A stretch of 64,000 nt of DNA from Tachypleus tridentatus (Eukaryota > Arthropoda > Merostomata > Xiphosura > Limulidae): the NCBI RefSeq assembly GCF_004210375.1, contig NW_027467782.1:28747276-28811275 (forward strand), given 5' to 3'. The number at the start of each line of letters is the position of its first letter. Within the stretch, counting starts at the first letter, position 1. Positions 24,553-37,560 of the stretch are shown here, piece after piece. The notes beneath the pieces were generated by a model that worked only from the letters and a program-made list of their open reading frames with translations, was not told the DNA's origin and did not search any database. Position numbers and translations under genes: made by a program.

Positions 24553-25863
24553 ATTTTATAAAATATATAGCTTACCAGCTGACACCCAATGGAGAATAGG
24601 ATTCTTATAGTATTGGTGAAGATTTTATAAAATATATAGCTTACCAGCTGACACCCAATGGAGAATAGGATTCTTATAGTATTGGTGAAGATTTTATAAA
24701 ATATATAGCTTACCAGCTGACACCCAATGGAGAATAGGATTCTTATAGTATTAGTGAAGATTTTATAAAATATATAGCTTACCAGCTAACACCCAATGGA
24801 GAATATGATTCTTATAGTATTGGTGAAGACTTTATAAAATATATAGCTTACCAGCTGACACCCAATGGAGAATAGGATTCTTATAGTATTGGTGAAGATT
24901 TTATAAAATATATAGCTTACCAGCTGACACCCAATGGAGAATAGGATTCTTATAGTATTGGTGAAGATTTTATAAAATATATAGCTTACCAGCTGACACC
25001 CAATGGAGAATAGGATTCTTATAGTATTGGTGAAGATTTTATAAAATATATAGCTTACCAGCTGACACCCAATGGAGAATAGGATTCTTATAGTATTGGT
25101 GAAGATTTTATAAAATATATAGCTTACCAGCTGACACCCAATGGAGAATAGGATTCTTATAGTATTGGTGAAGATTTTATAAAATATATAGCTTACCAGC
25201 TAACACCCAATGGAGAATATGATTCTTATAGTATTGGTGAAGACTTTATAAAATATATAGCTTACCAGCTGACACCCAATGGAGAATAGGATTCTTATAG
25301 TATTGGTGAAGATTTTATAAAATATATAGCTTACCAGCTGACACCCAATGGAGAATAGGATTCTTATAGTATTGGTGAAGATTTTATAAAATATATAGCT
25401 TACCAGCTGACACCCAATGGAGAATAGGATTCTTATAGTATTGGTGAAGATTTTATAAAATATATAGCTTACCAGCTGACACCCAATGGAGAATAGGATT
25501 CTTATAGTATTGGTGAAGATTTTATAAAATATATAGCTTACCAGCTGACACCCAATGGAGAATAGGATTCTTATAGTATTGGTGAAGATTTTATAAAATA
25601 TATAGCTTACCAGCTGACACCCAATGGAGAATAGGATTCTTATAGTATTGGTGAAGATTTTATAAAATATATAGCTTACCAGCTGACACCCAATGGAGAA
25701 TAGGATTCTTATAGTATTGGTGAAGATTTTATAAAATATATAGCTTACCAGCTGACACCCAATGGAGAATAGGATTCTTATAGTATTGGTGAAGATTTTA
25801 TAAAATATATAGCTTACCAGCTGACACCCAATGGAGAATAGAATTCTTATAGTATTGGTGAAG
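24553..25863. repeat. 69-bp tandem array, 19 copies
   Basis: The unit begins ATTTTATAAAATATATAGC and ends ATTGGTGAAG. Unit starts run from 24553 to 25795 in exact 69-bp steps, nineteen units with very few changes. Units 4 (24760) and 10 (25174) share the same three variants (AGCTAACACC, AATATGATTC and the following AGACTTTAT), exactly six units (414 bp) apart. It starts at the 3' end of the CR1-like LINE. Confidence 0.95.
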
Positions 25864-27420
25864 ATTAAGAATGCTGAAAGGAAAATGAAACAAAGTGAGA
25901 AGACTTATCCAATCAAAGGCAAAAGAATGTGTGTATAGTTGTAAAGGTAGGAAGATCATGAGTGACAAAAGTACTAGGAGTAGTTACATCCCAGCCTTGA
26001 CAATCTCCTTTAAAGGACAGTGAAGGCATGCAGCAACAGATATAGTAATGGCATGAATGTGATGTGATGTTGTGGATATGGCAACCTATCAGAGATAAGT
26101 TCAAACAGAAGTTGATGAACCAAATCAGTAAGCATAAAATGAAAAGGCCATTGGAAATGGAATGGTTCCAGGGAATGAAAGGTTGGGATTGTGAACCCCA
26201 AAAGGAGACAGTACATGCCATATATCATCTTAAGGAATGAATTGGACAAAGAAGTTGATCAGGACTGGAATGGGAATATAGGTTTGAAATGGAAGGTTAA
26301 GAAAAGGTGAGAGAGTGAAAAACAATTAAAATTTTGGCACAGGTCTCAGAGAAGAAGGACCAGTTTGGATAAAGAATGACATAAGAGGGATGATACAATG
26401 TGTGGGTAACATTAATGACATAAGTAACTGAACTATGACTGCAAGGAAGGACGAGAAGGAAAGAGGTCTTTAGGAAGAGCAGGTAGATAGAACATGAAGA
26501 CAAAAGAGCATTAAGGCTTGATGAATCAGGAAAGGAAAAATGTAACACATTCAACCAGAGACTGGGCTGAGACAATGGAACTGATTAAAGCCATACATGT
26601 AGGTAGGAAGTGTTGACACCCACAAAATGAGGGGCCACTCCATGAGGAGAAACTTGGGAGAAAATAATCAATTTAACACCAAATTAAGGGAGCCAGGAAA
26701 ATGGAAAGCTACAATCATAATGTGGTGGACCATGAGCACAGAGACCTAGAATTGGTACCACTGGCTCTATGATATAAGTGACCACTTTGAAGATGTTGTG
26801 ATGCACCATAACAATCACCATCCCAGCAGAAGTAGAGGGAAGTGGGACAAAGCTTAGGAACCTCAGTAAAGGTGGTATGGACGGAACACTCCATAGTAGA
26901 CCAGAGATTGGAAGGTGATGAATGTGTGAAGTATTCATTCCAAACGTGAAGATGAAGGAGGAAGCTAAACTTTACTGAAGTTGAAAAGAAGAATTCATCA
27001 TTGAATGAGGTATTGAGAAGGGTAAGAAGAGACTTCTCTCCATCATTAGGAATCCTATTCAATAGTGCATCTTGTTAGAGCAGAGTAGTGTGGTCTCTGG
27101 ACTTCAAATGGATGGAAGCAAGCAGGAGCCAATAATCCACAGAATGAAGTGTGCAGAGACTCAGAGTCACAAAAAAGTTTGTACCTCCAAACAACTTAGA
27201 GTCAAGGTTAGTCTGAATGGTAGGGTCTTGAATTTGAGAATTGGACTTAAAGTTGCAAACAGCTATCAATAAAGTGGACACTATGGGGCAGAACAATAAA
27301 GTGTAGATTACTGGGTTTAAATTAGGTTTCTGGTATCACAGGTTTCTATTAGGTTTCTGTCACGTTGAAGTAGCCAAAATCAAGTTTAGCCATGGGAAAT
27401 AAATGAATACATAACAAGTC
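25864..27420. repeat. Unclassified GA-rich region
   Basis: About 1.5 kb of GA-rich sequence similar in style to 6131-8290 and 45740-48960, with overlapping minus-strand frames of 80-115 codons that show no recognisable domain. I could not align it convincingly to the other two, so common origin is a guess. Confidence 0.25.
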
Positions 27421-27956
27421 AAAAGATTTTAAGTCCCACTGATGAAAATTAGGATAATAAGATATACAGTTAACAATAATGAAAAAGAATCAGACAGAAT
27501 AAATGAAATATTACAAGTAGTAAAGCTGTGTAATGTAGAAACTATTAAAGCATAATCAGTAAACAAAATACTGATAAATATCTTATGGACAAACCATCTA
27601 ATTGTATCTAGCCCACAAAGTATGGAATAAAAAAGAATGTGCAAATTGACCAGAATTACTTAAAAAAACACGTGAATAATTAATTTCTAACTTAACAGAT
27701 ATCTGAATTAACAAGGACAATGAAGGACACATAATTAAGTCCTGCACTTCTAAAAATTAGGATTATAATAGCAATAAACATCCAAGACAATTAAGTTTAC
27801 CCAGAAAAAACAAAGTAGCAATCAGTAACTAACTTTCAATTCATCTAGAGTAACTCAGATGACAGAGGACATAAATATCTAACTTACCAAAGTATGAGCA
27901 CTGATGACAGGAAATATATAATTTCCCCATGTTTGAATTAGGACAAAGCTATTCTT

Positions 27957-28091
27957 TGGTTAAAGAGCAGCCCAAGAGTTGGCAGTGAGTTGTGATGACT
28001 AGTGCCTTCCCTCTAGTGTTACACTGCTGAATTAGGGACGGCTAGCGCAGATAGCCCTCGTGTAGCTTTGCGCAAAATTAAAAAAACAAAC
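27957..28091 (+). mobile_element. SINE fragment (3' half)
   Basis: The last 135 bp of the tRNA-derived SINE: CCCAAGAGTTGGCAGTG, then TTAGGGACGGCTAGC and an A-rich CAAAC tail. The head is missing, as expected for a 5'-truncated insertion. It lies just upstream of a reverse-transcriptase remnant. Confidence 0.8.
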
Positions 28092-29350
28092 TAAAACAAT
28101 AACAAGAAAGGAAGTGAAACTCACAATAAAATCTACAAAAGACAAGACACCAGGAGAGGATGACATACAAGTCATTCTCCTTTTTGAAAAGGCGTTCAGG
28201 GACTGTGTGTACACATAACAGCAATCTTTAACTTATCACTCAGTTCTGGATACATCCCGGTGTTTTGGAAGCAAGCAATAGTCTTTGTGTTCCATAAAAA
28301 AAGGAAAACCAACAAGTAAACCAAACAATTACCCCCCGATCAGCCTGGCCAGCTGTGTAGGAAAAATTCTCGAAAGAATAATTAGTAATAGACTATCAAG
28401 TTGTTTAGAAATAACTTGAAAATCACTAGAATTAAAAATGAATTCAGAAAATAAATAGACAGACCAGAGATCACCTGGCTATCTAACTTCCTGGAAGATA
28501 GAAGTTGGAAAATAAATGTCAGGGGAACCTTATACATGTAAAAACGGCTCGTTTGGGTTGAGAAAATATTTTACGTTGAGGAGCGAACAACATTTCGACC
28601 TTCTTCGGTCATTCTTTGTGAACCTGGCGATGCCGTTTTTACATATATTTCTCTACAAGTGGGTTTTTTCAACATCACTGATTATTAGTTCATCAGGGGA
28701 ACCTTCTCCTTTATTCCAGAGGTTGGTGTTCCCCAAGGAGGGGTAATTAGCCCTATTCTGTTCAACAATATGCCCTTAAAACACCCAAACTTGGAGTATG
28801 CATCATAATTCGCAGATGATGTTGTAGTCTGGAAAAGTGCTCCCACCTCATCAGTAACAACGACAAATCTACAACTGTTGTTAGATAATACAGAAGAATA
28901 CTGTGAGAAATATTGTGTTAAACCAAACTTACCAAAAATCAATTAGTTACATTCACAAACAAAACATAAAAGAGATCCTTCCAAATTACACACGAGGGAA
29001 ACACTTCTCCAGACCACAACAAACCTGTTAGATTTAACCTTCAATATGAAACTAACATGGGTGAAACATGCAAATAATATATTTTAAAAAAATTGGAAAC
29101 GCACAAATTATGCAAATAATCTAACCGGCAAAAACCAAGGAACCTCACCAGATAACATAATAAAAACCTACAAAACATATATACTATCGAATATGCATTT
29201 CCAGTATTTCCATAGGACTGAAACACATAAATAAAATACAATCAATACAACTCTTAATAATTACTGCAGCATACAAAGTCTCTCGTAGTACATTGTGAAA
29301 ATTTATGTACAAATATACAAACCACAGCCAACAGACTCTTGCATAGTTCT
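28092..29350 (+). pseudogene. Non-LTR reverse transcriptase remnant
   Basis: Pieces in several frames give the order of a reverse transcriptase: STKDKTPGEDDIQ near 28140, GYIPVFWKQAIVFVF near 28250, the fingers motif (NYRPISLASCVGKILERII after shift correction) near 28330, VPQGGVISPILFN near 28735, and FADDVV near 28812 with the catalytic Asp pair. A thumb-like part continues to about 29350 (TYKTYILSN). Likely an I/Jockey-group element. Broken by shifts and by a 161-bp insertion at 28532-28692. Confidence 0.7.
28532..28692. mobile_element. 161-bp nested insertion with 13-bp target-site duplication
   Basis: TCAGGGGAACCTT occurs at 28519-28531 and 28693-28705, flanking the insert. Removing it rejoins the reverse-transcriptase frame. 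The insert has near-terminal inverted motifs (ATGTAAAAACGGC and GCCGTTTTTACAT) and an internal small hairpin (GACCTTCTTCGGTC). Non-coding; family not named. Confidence 0.75.
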
Positions 29351-32300
29351 CTAAATTACTTTTAAAAAATTTACAAAAAAATGATCTACTGTGTGAACTT
29401 GATCATTACTCCAAAAATGATGAAAGTATTAAAATTAAAAATTGTCAAATTTCCTTTGTGTAACCTACAAAATCTCCTAATTGAACACTACTCGTTTTTA
29501 AACATTCCAAACCAAAATTGTGAAACAATCACAGCTATATGTATAATACACTTTTTGTTCTGCTACTACAATAAGAAAATGTAAGATTGTATGTTTATTA
29601 CACATTTAGTTAATAAACTATAAAAATTCAGAATGGCCATTTCAGTCACATGTAATCTAAAATTATACACCAATAGTTTAAGTTTTGTTTTTTTTCAAAT
29701 TCAAGTGCTTCCTTCCCACCAACACTTAATTTAAGCACTTTATGTATACACACACACTATTGTTCAGCTTTCTTTACACGCCTTGCAAGTTTATAAGTCT
29801 TTAATCGTTTATGAGTTAACGTTCGTTGTTTTTCACGTGTAAATAATATAAATAAGCCATTCTACTTTTAAAATTATTAAAATTTACAGAAAATTTGCAA
29901 ACAATATGTATGTTAAATATAGTAAAGTAGCAATTTCTAATAAAGAGAAAAATAATTGAAAATATTAGAAAAATAAATAGAATGATACTAGATAACAGTA
30001 CTACAGGTCTAGGATGAGAAGTTAATTTTTTATTGGTGGAAGCTTCTTGAAAAAAGGCATAGAAAAGAGGTGATGAGTCAATAGTGTAAAACTGTCATCG
30101 TTTTCTTGTAAGCAAGTTTTTTATTGGAAGTAAAAAAATGATATATAAAATATTTTTACAGACTCATCTTGTGTTATCCCTATTACTAACAGTAAACCTT
30201 GAATTTACAAATGAAGGCAAAGAGAGCTTTGAGAACATGGCTGTGTCATGCTAAAAATATCCCTGGCAAAATGTTAATTTACTTTATTCAGTGAACTTTC
30301 TTCAAAGATAATAACAACTGGGGCAAAATCTTGCTATTTGCCAATCAGCTATTTAAGGGGGAAGATATACATACAAACGTGACCACCAAGGAAGGGAATG
30401 ACTAGGATTGTAAAATTTGTACAAGGATTATAACATAGGATGGGAAATCAAAAGATGGAATCTCTAACAGAAAAATCTAAAAATGTCTTAACTAAAGATA
30501 AATAGCGATGTATAAATAAACTTGTTTAATCCAGATTGTTAAGTCCTCATTCTTCAAAAAGAACATTATGAAATGATTCAAGCAAATAATTCAAAATATT
30601 CAAATATCCTGTATGATGTTAAACATTAAATAAATTTTCTTTTTCCTTCACAATCACTGTATTTAATATCACATTAGGACATATGATTGCATGAACAAAA
30701 GAAAGATGAACACTAAAAAATTTATCAGACAAGGATACATTGCTACAGCTGTACCAAACTATCCTTAAAACATCTCAAACTGAATGTTATGAAATAAAAT
30801 ATAATGCCACAATAATAATGTATGTTGAATAAAGTTGTAATGTTTACTTCCATAAAAATAATTTTACGTCATTATAAGCAGAACTATCAAATGAGAGGAA
30901 CATCTTGATATTGTGTCATAAAAATTGTCTTCTTATTTTAGTTGTTAAAAACAAACAGTAACAAAGGCTGTAGATTATATTCATCATGTTTTTATGACCT
31001 ACAAATGAAATGATGTCTGACAAAAGTACTTGAGGGAGAAGTATATGTATCTAGAGTTGCACAGTAAATGTTACTACAAAGAACTGTGACTATACAGCAA
31101 TATCTGTAAGTCACACACAGCCTATAATAAAAACAATCTACAAAAAACATTTTTTTGGAAACTGTGTACTAGCCATTCTGTTAATAACTGTATTATTATT
31201 TCTTAACTTAAAAAAAACAACCAACATCTCATTGAAGTATGCTTGTTTGTTATTGGATAAAACAATATAGTTTCATATAATATAGTACTGGTTAATACAA
31301 ACAAATTACTGTTTAAAACATTAAAAATAAACACCAGCTATCAAAACAACACTAAGTATACAATTAAATTTTAATGTATTCTATCCATTCATCCATCAAT
31401 ATTTTCAGAAACTAAAACAAATAATAAATATACTGTGTACATAAACATATAAATATAGCTCTATATACAACAAGCAAAAAAATGGTATTATTAAATAGGA
31501 TCAATTTACCAAAAATTTATAAACTGATTTTATGGAAATTGTTTGGTTTGCACACAAAAGGCACTTGAAAACTATCTCCCAAAAACTCAGCAACAAAGGT
31601 ATAAACAGATAGTTACAATAAACTATTTTGTGGAAAACAAATGTACCCCACAAACAAACAAAACGTACAACGTACTATGCAGATAAATATCTTTCTTAGT
31701 TACTAAACAAAAAAACATTCCACAATACTTGATTTCTTCAAACTGAAAAATATCAACATCTAACACAACCAGAAAAATAAGTATGTTATACAGTTTCTTT
31801 GCAGCAGTTATAAGTTTATAATGATTAATAAAATATTTTCCAAACACACAAAAAAAAACAGTTCTGACTTGTTTCATTTGAAATCTACTTATAAATATTA
31901 TGTTTTAAAGTTAGTTTCTCTGATAAATTTTTATTATTTACACAAAAGCAAAAACATGACAATATTATCAAATTTTATAACCTTTTAACTAGTGTTAAAA
32001 TCCCAATTCAGTTAAATGGGTTTAGCTGTTTCCAGAAGTGTAAAACTAAACATAAAGAAGCACTTCATAGTTCAAAACGTCAAAGCAATATACACATATT
32101 TACACTAATTATTCATGTCCACAGTAACATACTATTCTGAGAAAAAAAATTGCCTATGGTCAAAACAAAGTAATACAAAAGGCTGGGACAAGAAACAACT
32201 AAATGTTGAACATTCAAGAGTAAGCAGTTTGAATCATGATGTGACCATTGAAGTCCAACCTGACAAATGGGACAAAAAACAACTAAATGTTGAACATTCA

Positions 32301-35010
32301 AGAGTAAGCAGTTTGAATCATGAAGCGACCACTGAAGTTTAACCTGACAAAATGGATTGTAAACAACTATGAGTTTTTGTGAAAACATTTAAGAAACACA
32401 GAGGCTGATATCTTACAGAAATTTCCACCCTTCATGATGGTTATTAGCTTACAAAGATTTTGAATCCTTAAGACAACTGATGGTCACAGAAAATGTTAAC
32501 CCTTATCACTAATCTTTGTAACTGTTGAAGGCCTGTGCAAAGGAACTTGCATTATCATTAACAAATTGTTTTATATTAGTTAAAAGGCTACTCTGACTTT
32601 TTTTCACAAAACATGAAAGTTTTTTACTAATAATCTAAACATGGCTATCTTTTGCTAGAATTTTTATATTGCTCTGTACCTTTTTCATTTGTCTGAATCT
32701 CTTGTGTATCTAATATGATACACAATAGGTATTCCATGAATTAAAAAACAACAACAACATGATGTAGTACTATATTTGTACCAACATAAAATAACATCAC
32801 GAGTACTAAGCCTTCTGTTTACAATCAGTAACAGGAGTAATGTTACAAAATTTCATCATTAACAAATGTTTACTGGTAGTTCTAGTGCTTTAAACATGTA
32901 CAAGTTTGGGACCTTCAAAACTGGTATTTCTATTTCACGTAACAAACAAATTAAAGAAACAGAAGCAGAAACAGTATGGTGTTAGAGAGAAAAAAAAGAA
33001 CCCCTTAATGTTTAATTACATCTCTCCCATGAGCAGTCAAATTTATAAATGAAAAAGCATGAATGATATATAAAAAAAAAGCAACACTTAATGACTGTAA
33101 TTATGAAAAAAATTGGATCTTAACATATTTTTCATAAAGTATGTATTATTCACACAAACAAAGTAAATGATATTATCTTATTATTAACTGCAATGGACTA
33201 TTCCACTAAAACCTCTTTGCAAAGGAAAAGTATTTAACTACACCATCTACCAGATAGTGGGGTTTATTTAACGTAAAGTACAAAAACTGTTGAAAATTAT
33301 ACCCCATAAAAACCTGATGATGTGTCATTCATTATGAGCCTAAAATGTACAGTACAACATAGCTAATAATTATTTTATCTAATTAGTCAATTACAATTCA
33401 ACCAGTAGCATACTTATATGACAAGTAAAAGGCACAATTTTAAATGTTTCATAAAAGTTAAGCACAACTAACTTCTTTCAGTGTCAAATTATTAGAGAAA
33501 CATGTCAAACATAATTCCCATTTTTAAGATTCTTTAAAAGTTCTTTTCCCATTTGTAGACTATCCTACCAAACGTTTCTTACAAGCATGAGATGTGTGAG
33601 ATTTATTTCAAAATAAACTGAACACTGGCTTTCAGATAAGCAGCACGTAAATGGGTTTAATATTAAGTAAAAATCAGCTGCCAGCTATAACTGTCTGATG
33701 TAAGTAAAGGATGAGAAGTCTGTTTATACAATGATAAATAAATTATACTACTTTGTAATATTACTACAGACATATTTGTTTTGTATATGTTACAAACAAA
33801 CTGAATTATTATATAGTAGTAACATCATATGCTCTTCTGCATTAGTTTGGTAAACAGCTTTGTCAAATTATTTAGCACCACAAAACAGTCACCTTATAGT
33901 AACATCAAGGTTCAGCACAGTGACAACCATCTAGCCACTTTTTCATTGTCATAGTACTGTGTTTTTCTAGTGTCTGCCATTAGTTTGCAGCAGTTGTGGT
34001 ATAGTAACAATCATTTAGCCATTTTTGGATTATTATAACGCAATGTATTATTATGTTACAGCATACCAGTCAACTGTATTAAGTACCATTCTAAAAATCT
34101 CATAAAGGCCCTTGGTGTTTGTTTTGAAAACACATCTTTACAGATATTCTTTATACAGATGACTCTCTTAACACAACTATATCAGTGTGTTGAATCATAA
34201 AGAAGACAATTTAGATCTATCATAGCTGCTATTTATTAGACCACAAGGTTTGTTTATATTCTAATATCTGTATGTAACTTTACAATTAGTTGTTAAGTTA
34301 TATTCAGAAAACACAAGGAATTCAGTTGTGTCACAACAACAGTTTATTAGATAATTCAAGTTCATTTTCTACTATCTATATATTACCTTGAGACCAAACA
34401 GTTATGAGCTAGCTATTAAATCAAATGGAAAATTAGAAGAGAACTATTACACTAACCCGTGTTTAATGTCTTTTTTTATTATTTGTGTTATGATCACAAT
34501 TTAATTATAATATCAAATTTCCCTCAGAATCACACTCTTTCCCTATTCTATAACATAATAAATGGGCTAAACAAAAAGTGATTTAAAACTGAGAAATAAA
34601 GCAACATATGGGTCAAATAATTTTAATAATTTAGTGTTATAAACGTTTTTGTCTCTCACAAAATTTTAAAACTATATAGCCAAACAATCAAAAACTGGTC
34701 AATACATTTTGTTAGAAATAAGAAGAAAGTGCACTTCTTGGCCTAATTTCCCCTTTATGGCAGACATTAATATGGTAAGCTCTGCTGCTATAACTGTCCA
34801 TTTTTAACAAAACTATGGTAAAGAATGATAAGAATCTTTATATTTTATTAATGTTAACTGAAAGCCTGGTTCAGTCACTTCTCAGAATAATTGATATCAA
34901 TGTTCTTGACATTGAACAGTCACAATTTACTAATTCATTAAACACACAAAAAACTGAATGGATACTTTCCATCAAGCCAGTAATTATAGGAAACCAAAAT
35001 ATGTAACAAA
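29351..35010. other. AT-rich non-coding stretch
   Basis: No gene recognised. It lies downstream of the EXOC6 terminal exon on the minus strand, so part may be its 3' UTR. It holds an 84-bp tandem duplication (32185-32352) and two diverged copies of about 100 bp near 33905-34070. No splice-bounded coding frame was found. Confidence 0.4.
32185..32352. repeat. 84-bp tandem duplication
   Basis: GGGACAAGAAACAACTAAAT at 32185 recurs at 32269 (84-bp period), nearly identical, followed by a short partial third copy (GATTGTAAACAACTATGAG). As 84 is a multiple of three, chance frames stay open across it on both strands; I see no reason to think they are translated. Confidence 0.85.
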
Positions 35011-35149
35011 TTAAGTACAATTATACTCATCACTGTTTGATGTTAACTGTCTGAGCAGTTTTAGGACGGTTTCTACCAACTTCTTCTTGTCTCGTTAATT
35101 CTTTTTTAATGCTGAAAATATATTTTTCTTCTTGTCTGCTTCTCTCACC
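35011..35149 (-). pseudogene. EXOC6: Sec15/EXOC6 C-terminal exon with in-frame TAA
   Basis: Minus strand, acceptor ttctttactcccttaag. In the phase-1 frame it reads READKKKNIFSALKKN, stop, RDKKKLVETVLKLLRQLTSN and ends at TAA (35011-35013). From memory this is the C-terminus of Sec15 (KKNNIFAQFRKNDRDKQKLIETVVKQLR in human, shown here only as comparison in part). Sec15 is an exocyst subunit that tethers secretory vesicles and binds Rab11. The internal TAA (35095-35097) stands where family members have Asp or Glu and would remove 27 residues. Conservation past the stop says the loss is recent or an assembly error. Confidence 0.82.
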
Positions 35150-36179
35150 CTTAAGGGAGTAAAGAACATTAATTCACACTAAAAGTATGGATAGGTCAAA
35201 TTAATAATATTTTAAAAAATTAGTAAATTATATTATTAAAGTTGTACAAATCCTTTTCATTCACAAGCCTGAACAAGACCTACCTAGAAAAAATAAAACC
35301 CGTTAAAAAAATGTTGCATTATTTGAAACTTGTATTTTTAGCAATAATTTTATTTCTAAAACAACTTGAAAGATAGTTGTACACTTTTCATAAATAAATA
35401 AACATTGCAATTGGTTCAAAAGCATGCATTATAAAATATAAAGTGTAAACACACCATTGTAAAGTAAAAAACAAAAAAAAAAACTTTTTGTTTTTATAAC
35501 ACAAATTTATCAATTAATCAATTCTTTTATAAGACTGCACACACACAAATTTGCCCTAAACAATGTTTTAGGTAACACTGCATAACAAATCATTTGCTAC
35601 TAAAGAAAACTCAAGTGATTCTTGGTAATTAAATAGTTTTGGTTTCAGATATGTAATCAGAATTTGTCCATCACCTCTAGATTTTAAGATACTATAGTAT
35701 CTCACTACTTTACCAACAATATGTGTGATACCATACAATCAGCTCAGTTCAATAGGTTTATACTGTGAAATTAAGTTTACAGAGAAAGTTTAATGGACAA
35801 AAGGAATAAATTTTTGATAACTTCAAACAGTAACTGTATTGTATTGGTGTAAAACTCCATATATATTGTTTACTTGTTCTTGATAAAATTATAATGACTT
35901 GCACCAATTTTGCTTCATTCCCATGTTCACCTTTTCTGCCCAGGAATATTTGAGGAGCCCCTCAACTGAGCTTAAAATGGGCAGAGTGATACACCTCTCT
36001 CTCAACTGCTTTTCACTCACTCACTCAGTTGGTTACTTTGTCTGGCTTTGTGCACACTCAAAACAAAGTCCATCTTCCTCACATCATACCTGTGATATAA
36101 TCAAATAAAATCAAAATTTTGTTTTTAAAATATTTTAAACTAGTTCTGTAAACATAATTATTTTATACTTTTTAGAAAA

Positions 36180-37560
36180 TTATTTGATGTACTGACGGCT
36201 TTCACTTCACGTAAAGTCCAAAAACCACCTAAACAGTTTATGCTACATTTGTGTTGTACAGTTTCCAAATCTGGCTTCACACAGTGGCTAAATAAAAGAA
36301 GAGCAATTGTGTCATTGACAATTTCAATGATACAGTGTGAGCCCAAAGATCATCTAACTAACTGTTATTTTTGCATTAATATTTCTGGATATTCAGACAA
36401 AACTAAATACACTAAATATCCAGAGATTGCATCTGTGATGACACCAGTATCTCATATGGATGATTTTCTTGTGTCACATACAGCAGCAAAGTGGGAAATA
36501 GAAGTTATATTGCAAAAAAGACAATGAATCATCTTTATTTCCTTCATTTAGTAATTTTACCCCTGTGGCATCTCAGCATAAACTGCCTCATCTGATCACA
36601 CAAGATGAACTAAATGATCAGATTTGTGACTTGTTTTATACTGAAACAGCATGGGGAACTTTCATTTACGGCAATGGAATTTATCATAAAAGTCTTGCTT
36701 CTCACTACAGCATGCAAGATACTTTGTGTTTCTGTACAAATGTTGATGCACTAATTGAAGAATCAAGTACTGAATATACTCTCAAGAAAGAAAACATTTT
36801 ACCAATTCATCTAAAGTTAGTGTGAAAACTGTGCTTTTACATAAAGGAAACACTAAGCCATTGGTTCCTGTTATTAATGCTGTAAACATAGCAGAACATG
36901 CAGCTTATTCCTGAAGCAATCAAATATCCACTACTGCTAAGTCTATAAAGTGAGTATACCAAACACTGTTGCTTTTTGTCTGTCTGGGATAGCCAATATC
37001 ATAAAATTAATTTCAAAAAGAAGGAATGGCCAGTGAGAGAGAATTACATTCTAGGTAAACAGAAAGTTGAGTTCCAACTTTCAGTGAATCATCAAAATAT
37101 GTTTCTTCCCTCATTCCATCTATCTTATAAGTTTCAAAAAGTTAGTGAAGTAAAAACTAAAAGGTGGCATCTTTGTTGGGCCACACATTTGGGAAGTGCT
37201 GATGAATGGTGATTTTGAAACACTACTCAGTCAGAAAGAACTTACTGTGAGGAAATCACTCAAACTGGTTGTTAAAATTTTCTTAGGAATTTACAGAGAT
37301 GAAAACTATGTTGTGACGATTAATGATATCCTTGAGAACTAGAGGAAAACTGGGTCCAAGATGTCACTACAGTTACACTTCTCACACTTTTAATTAAGCT
37401 TCTTATCAAATGATCTAGGTGCAGTGAGCAATAATCTTGGTGAGCACTCCCTTAAGTTATGTCTATAATAGAACAGTAACATCAAGAAAGACAGTGGAAT
37501 CGTGATGACAGAAGATTACTGTTGATTCTAAAAGCATGAAACTAACAACATACATAAAAG
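36180..37560 (+). pseudogene. Remnant of a multicopy arthropod protein family
   Basis: Plus-strand pieces in changing frames: EPKDHLTNCYFCINISGYS (36335-36395), LPHLITQDELNDQICDLFY (36580-36640), SVWDSQ and KKEWPVRENYILGKQ (36979-37065), MFLPSFHLSYK (about 37100-37130), then decayed parts to about 37560. I recognise the blocks as a high-copy family in arthropod genomes usually listed only as uncharacterised protein (hallmark LPHLITQDELNDL). Probably spread by, or part of, a mobile element; function unknown. Dead copy. Confidence 0.65.

Noticed and set aside
24553-25863. CRISPR-like array
   Set aside because: Units are contiguous 69-bp repeats without variable spacers, in an animal genome; it is a minisatellite.
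26297-27062. Overlapping minus-strand frames of 84-115 codons as membrane proteins
   Set aside because: Complement of GA-rich low-complexity DNA; frames overlap each other and show no motif.
35030-35149. Terminal exon reading GERSRQEEKYIFSIKKELTR, considered as an ATP synthase inhibitor (IF1)-like tail
   Set aside because: The alternative frame matches the Sec15 C-terminus far better, apart from one TAA.
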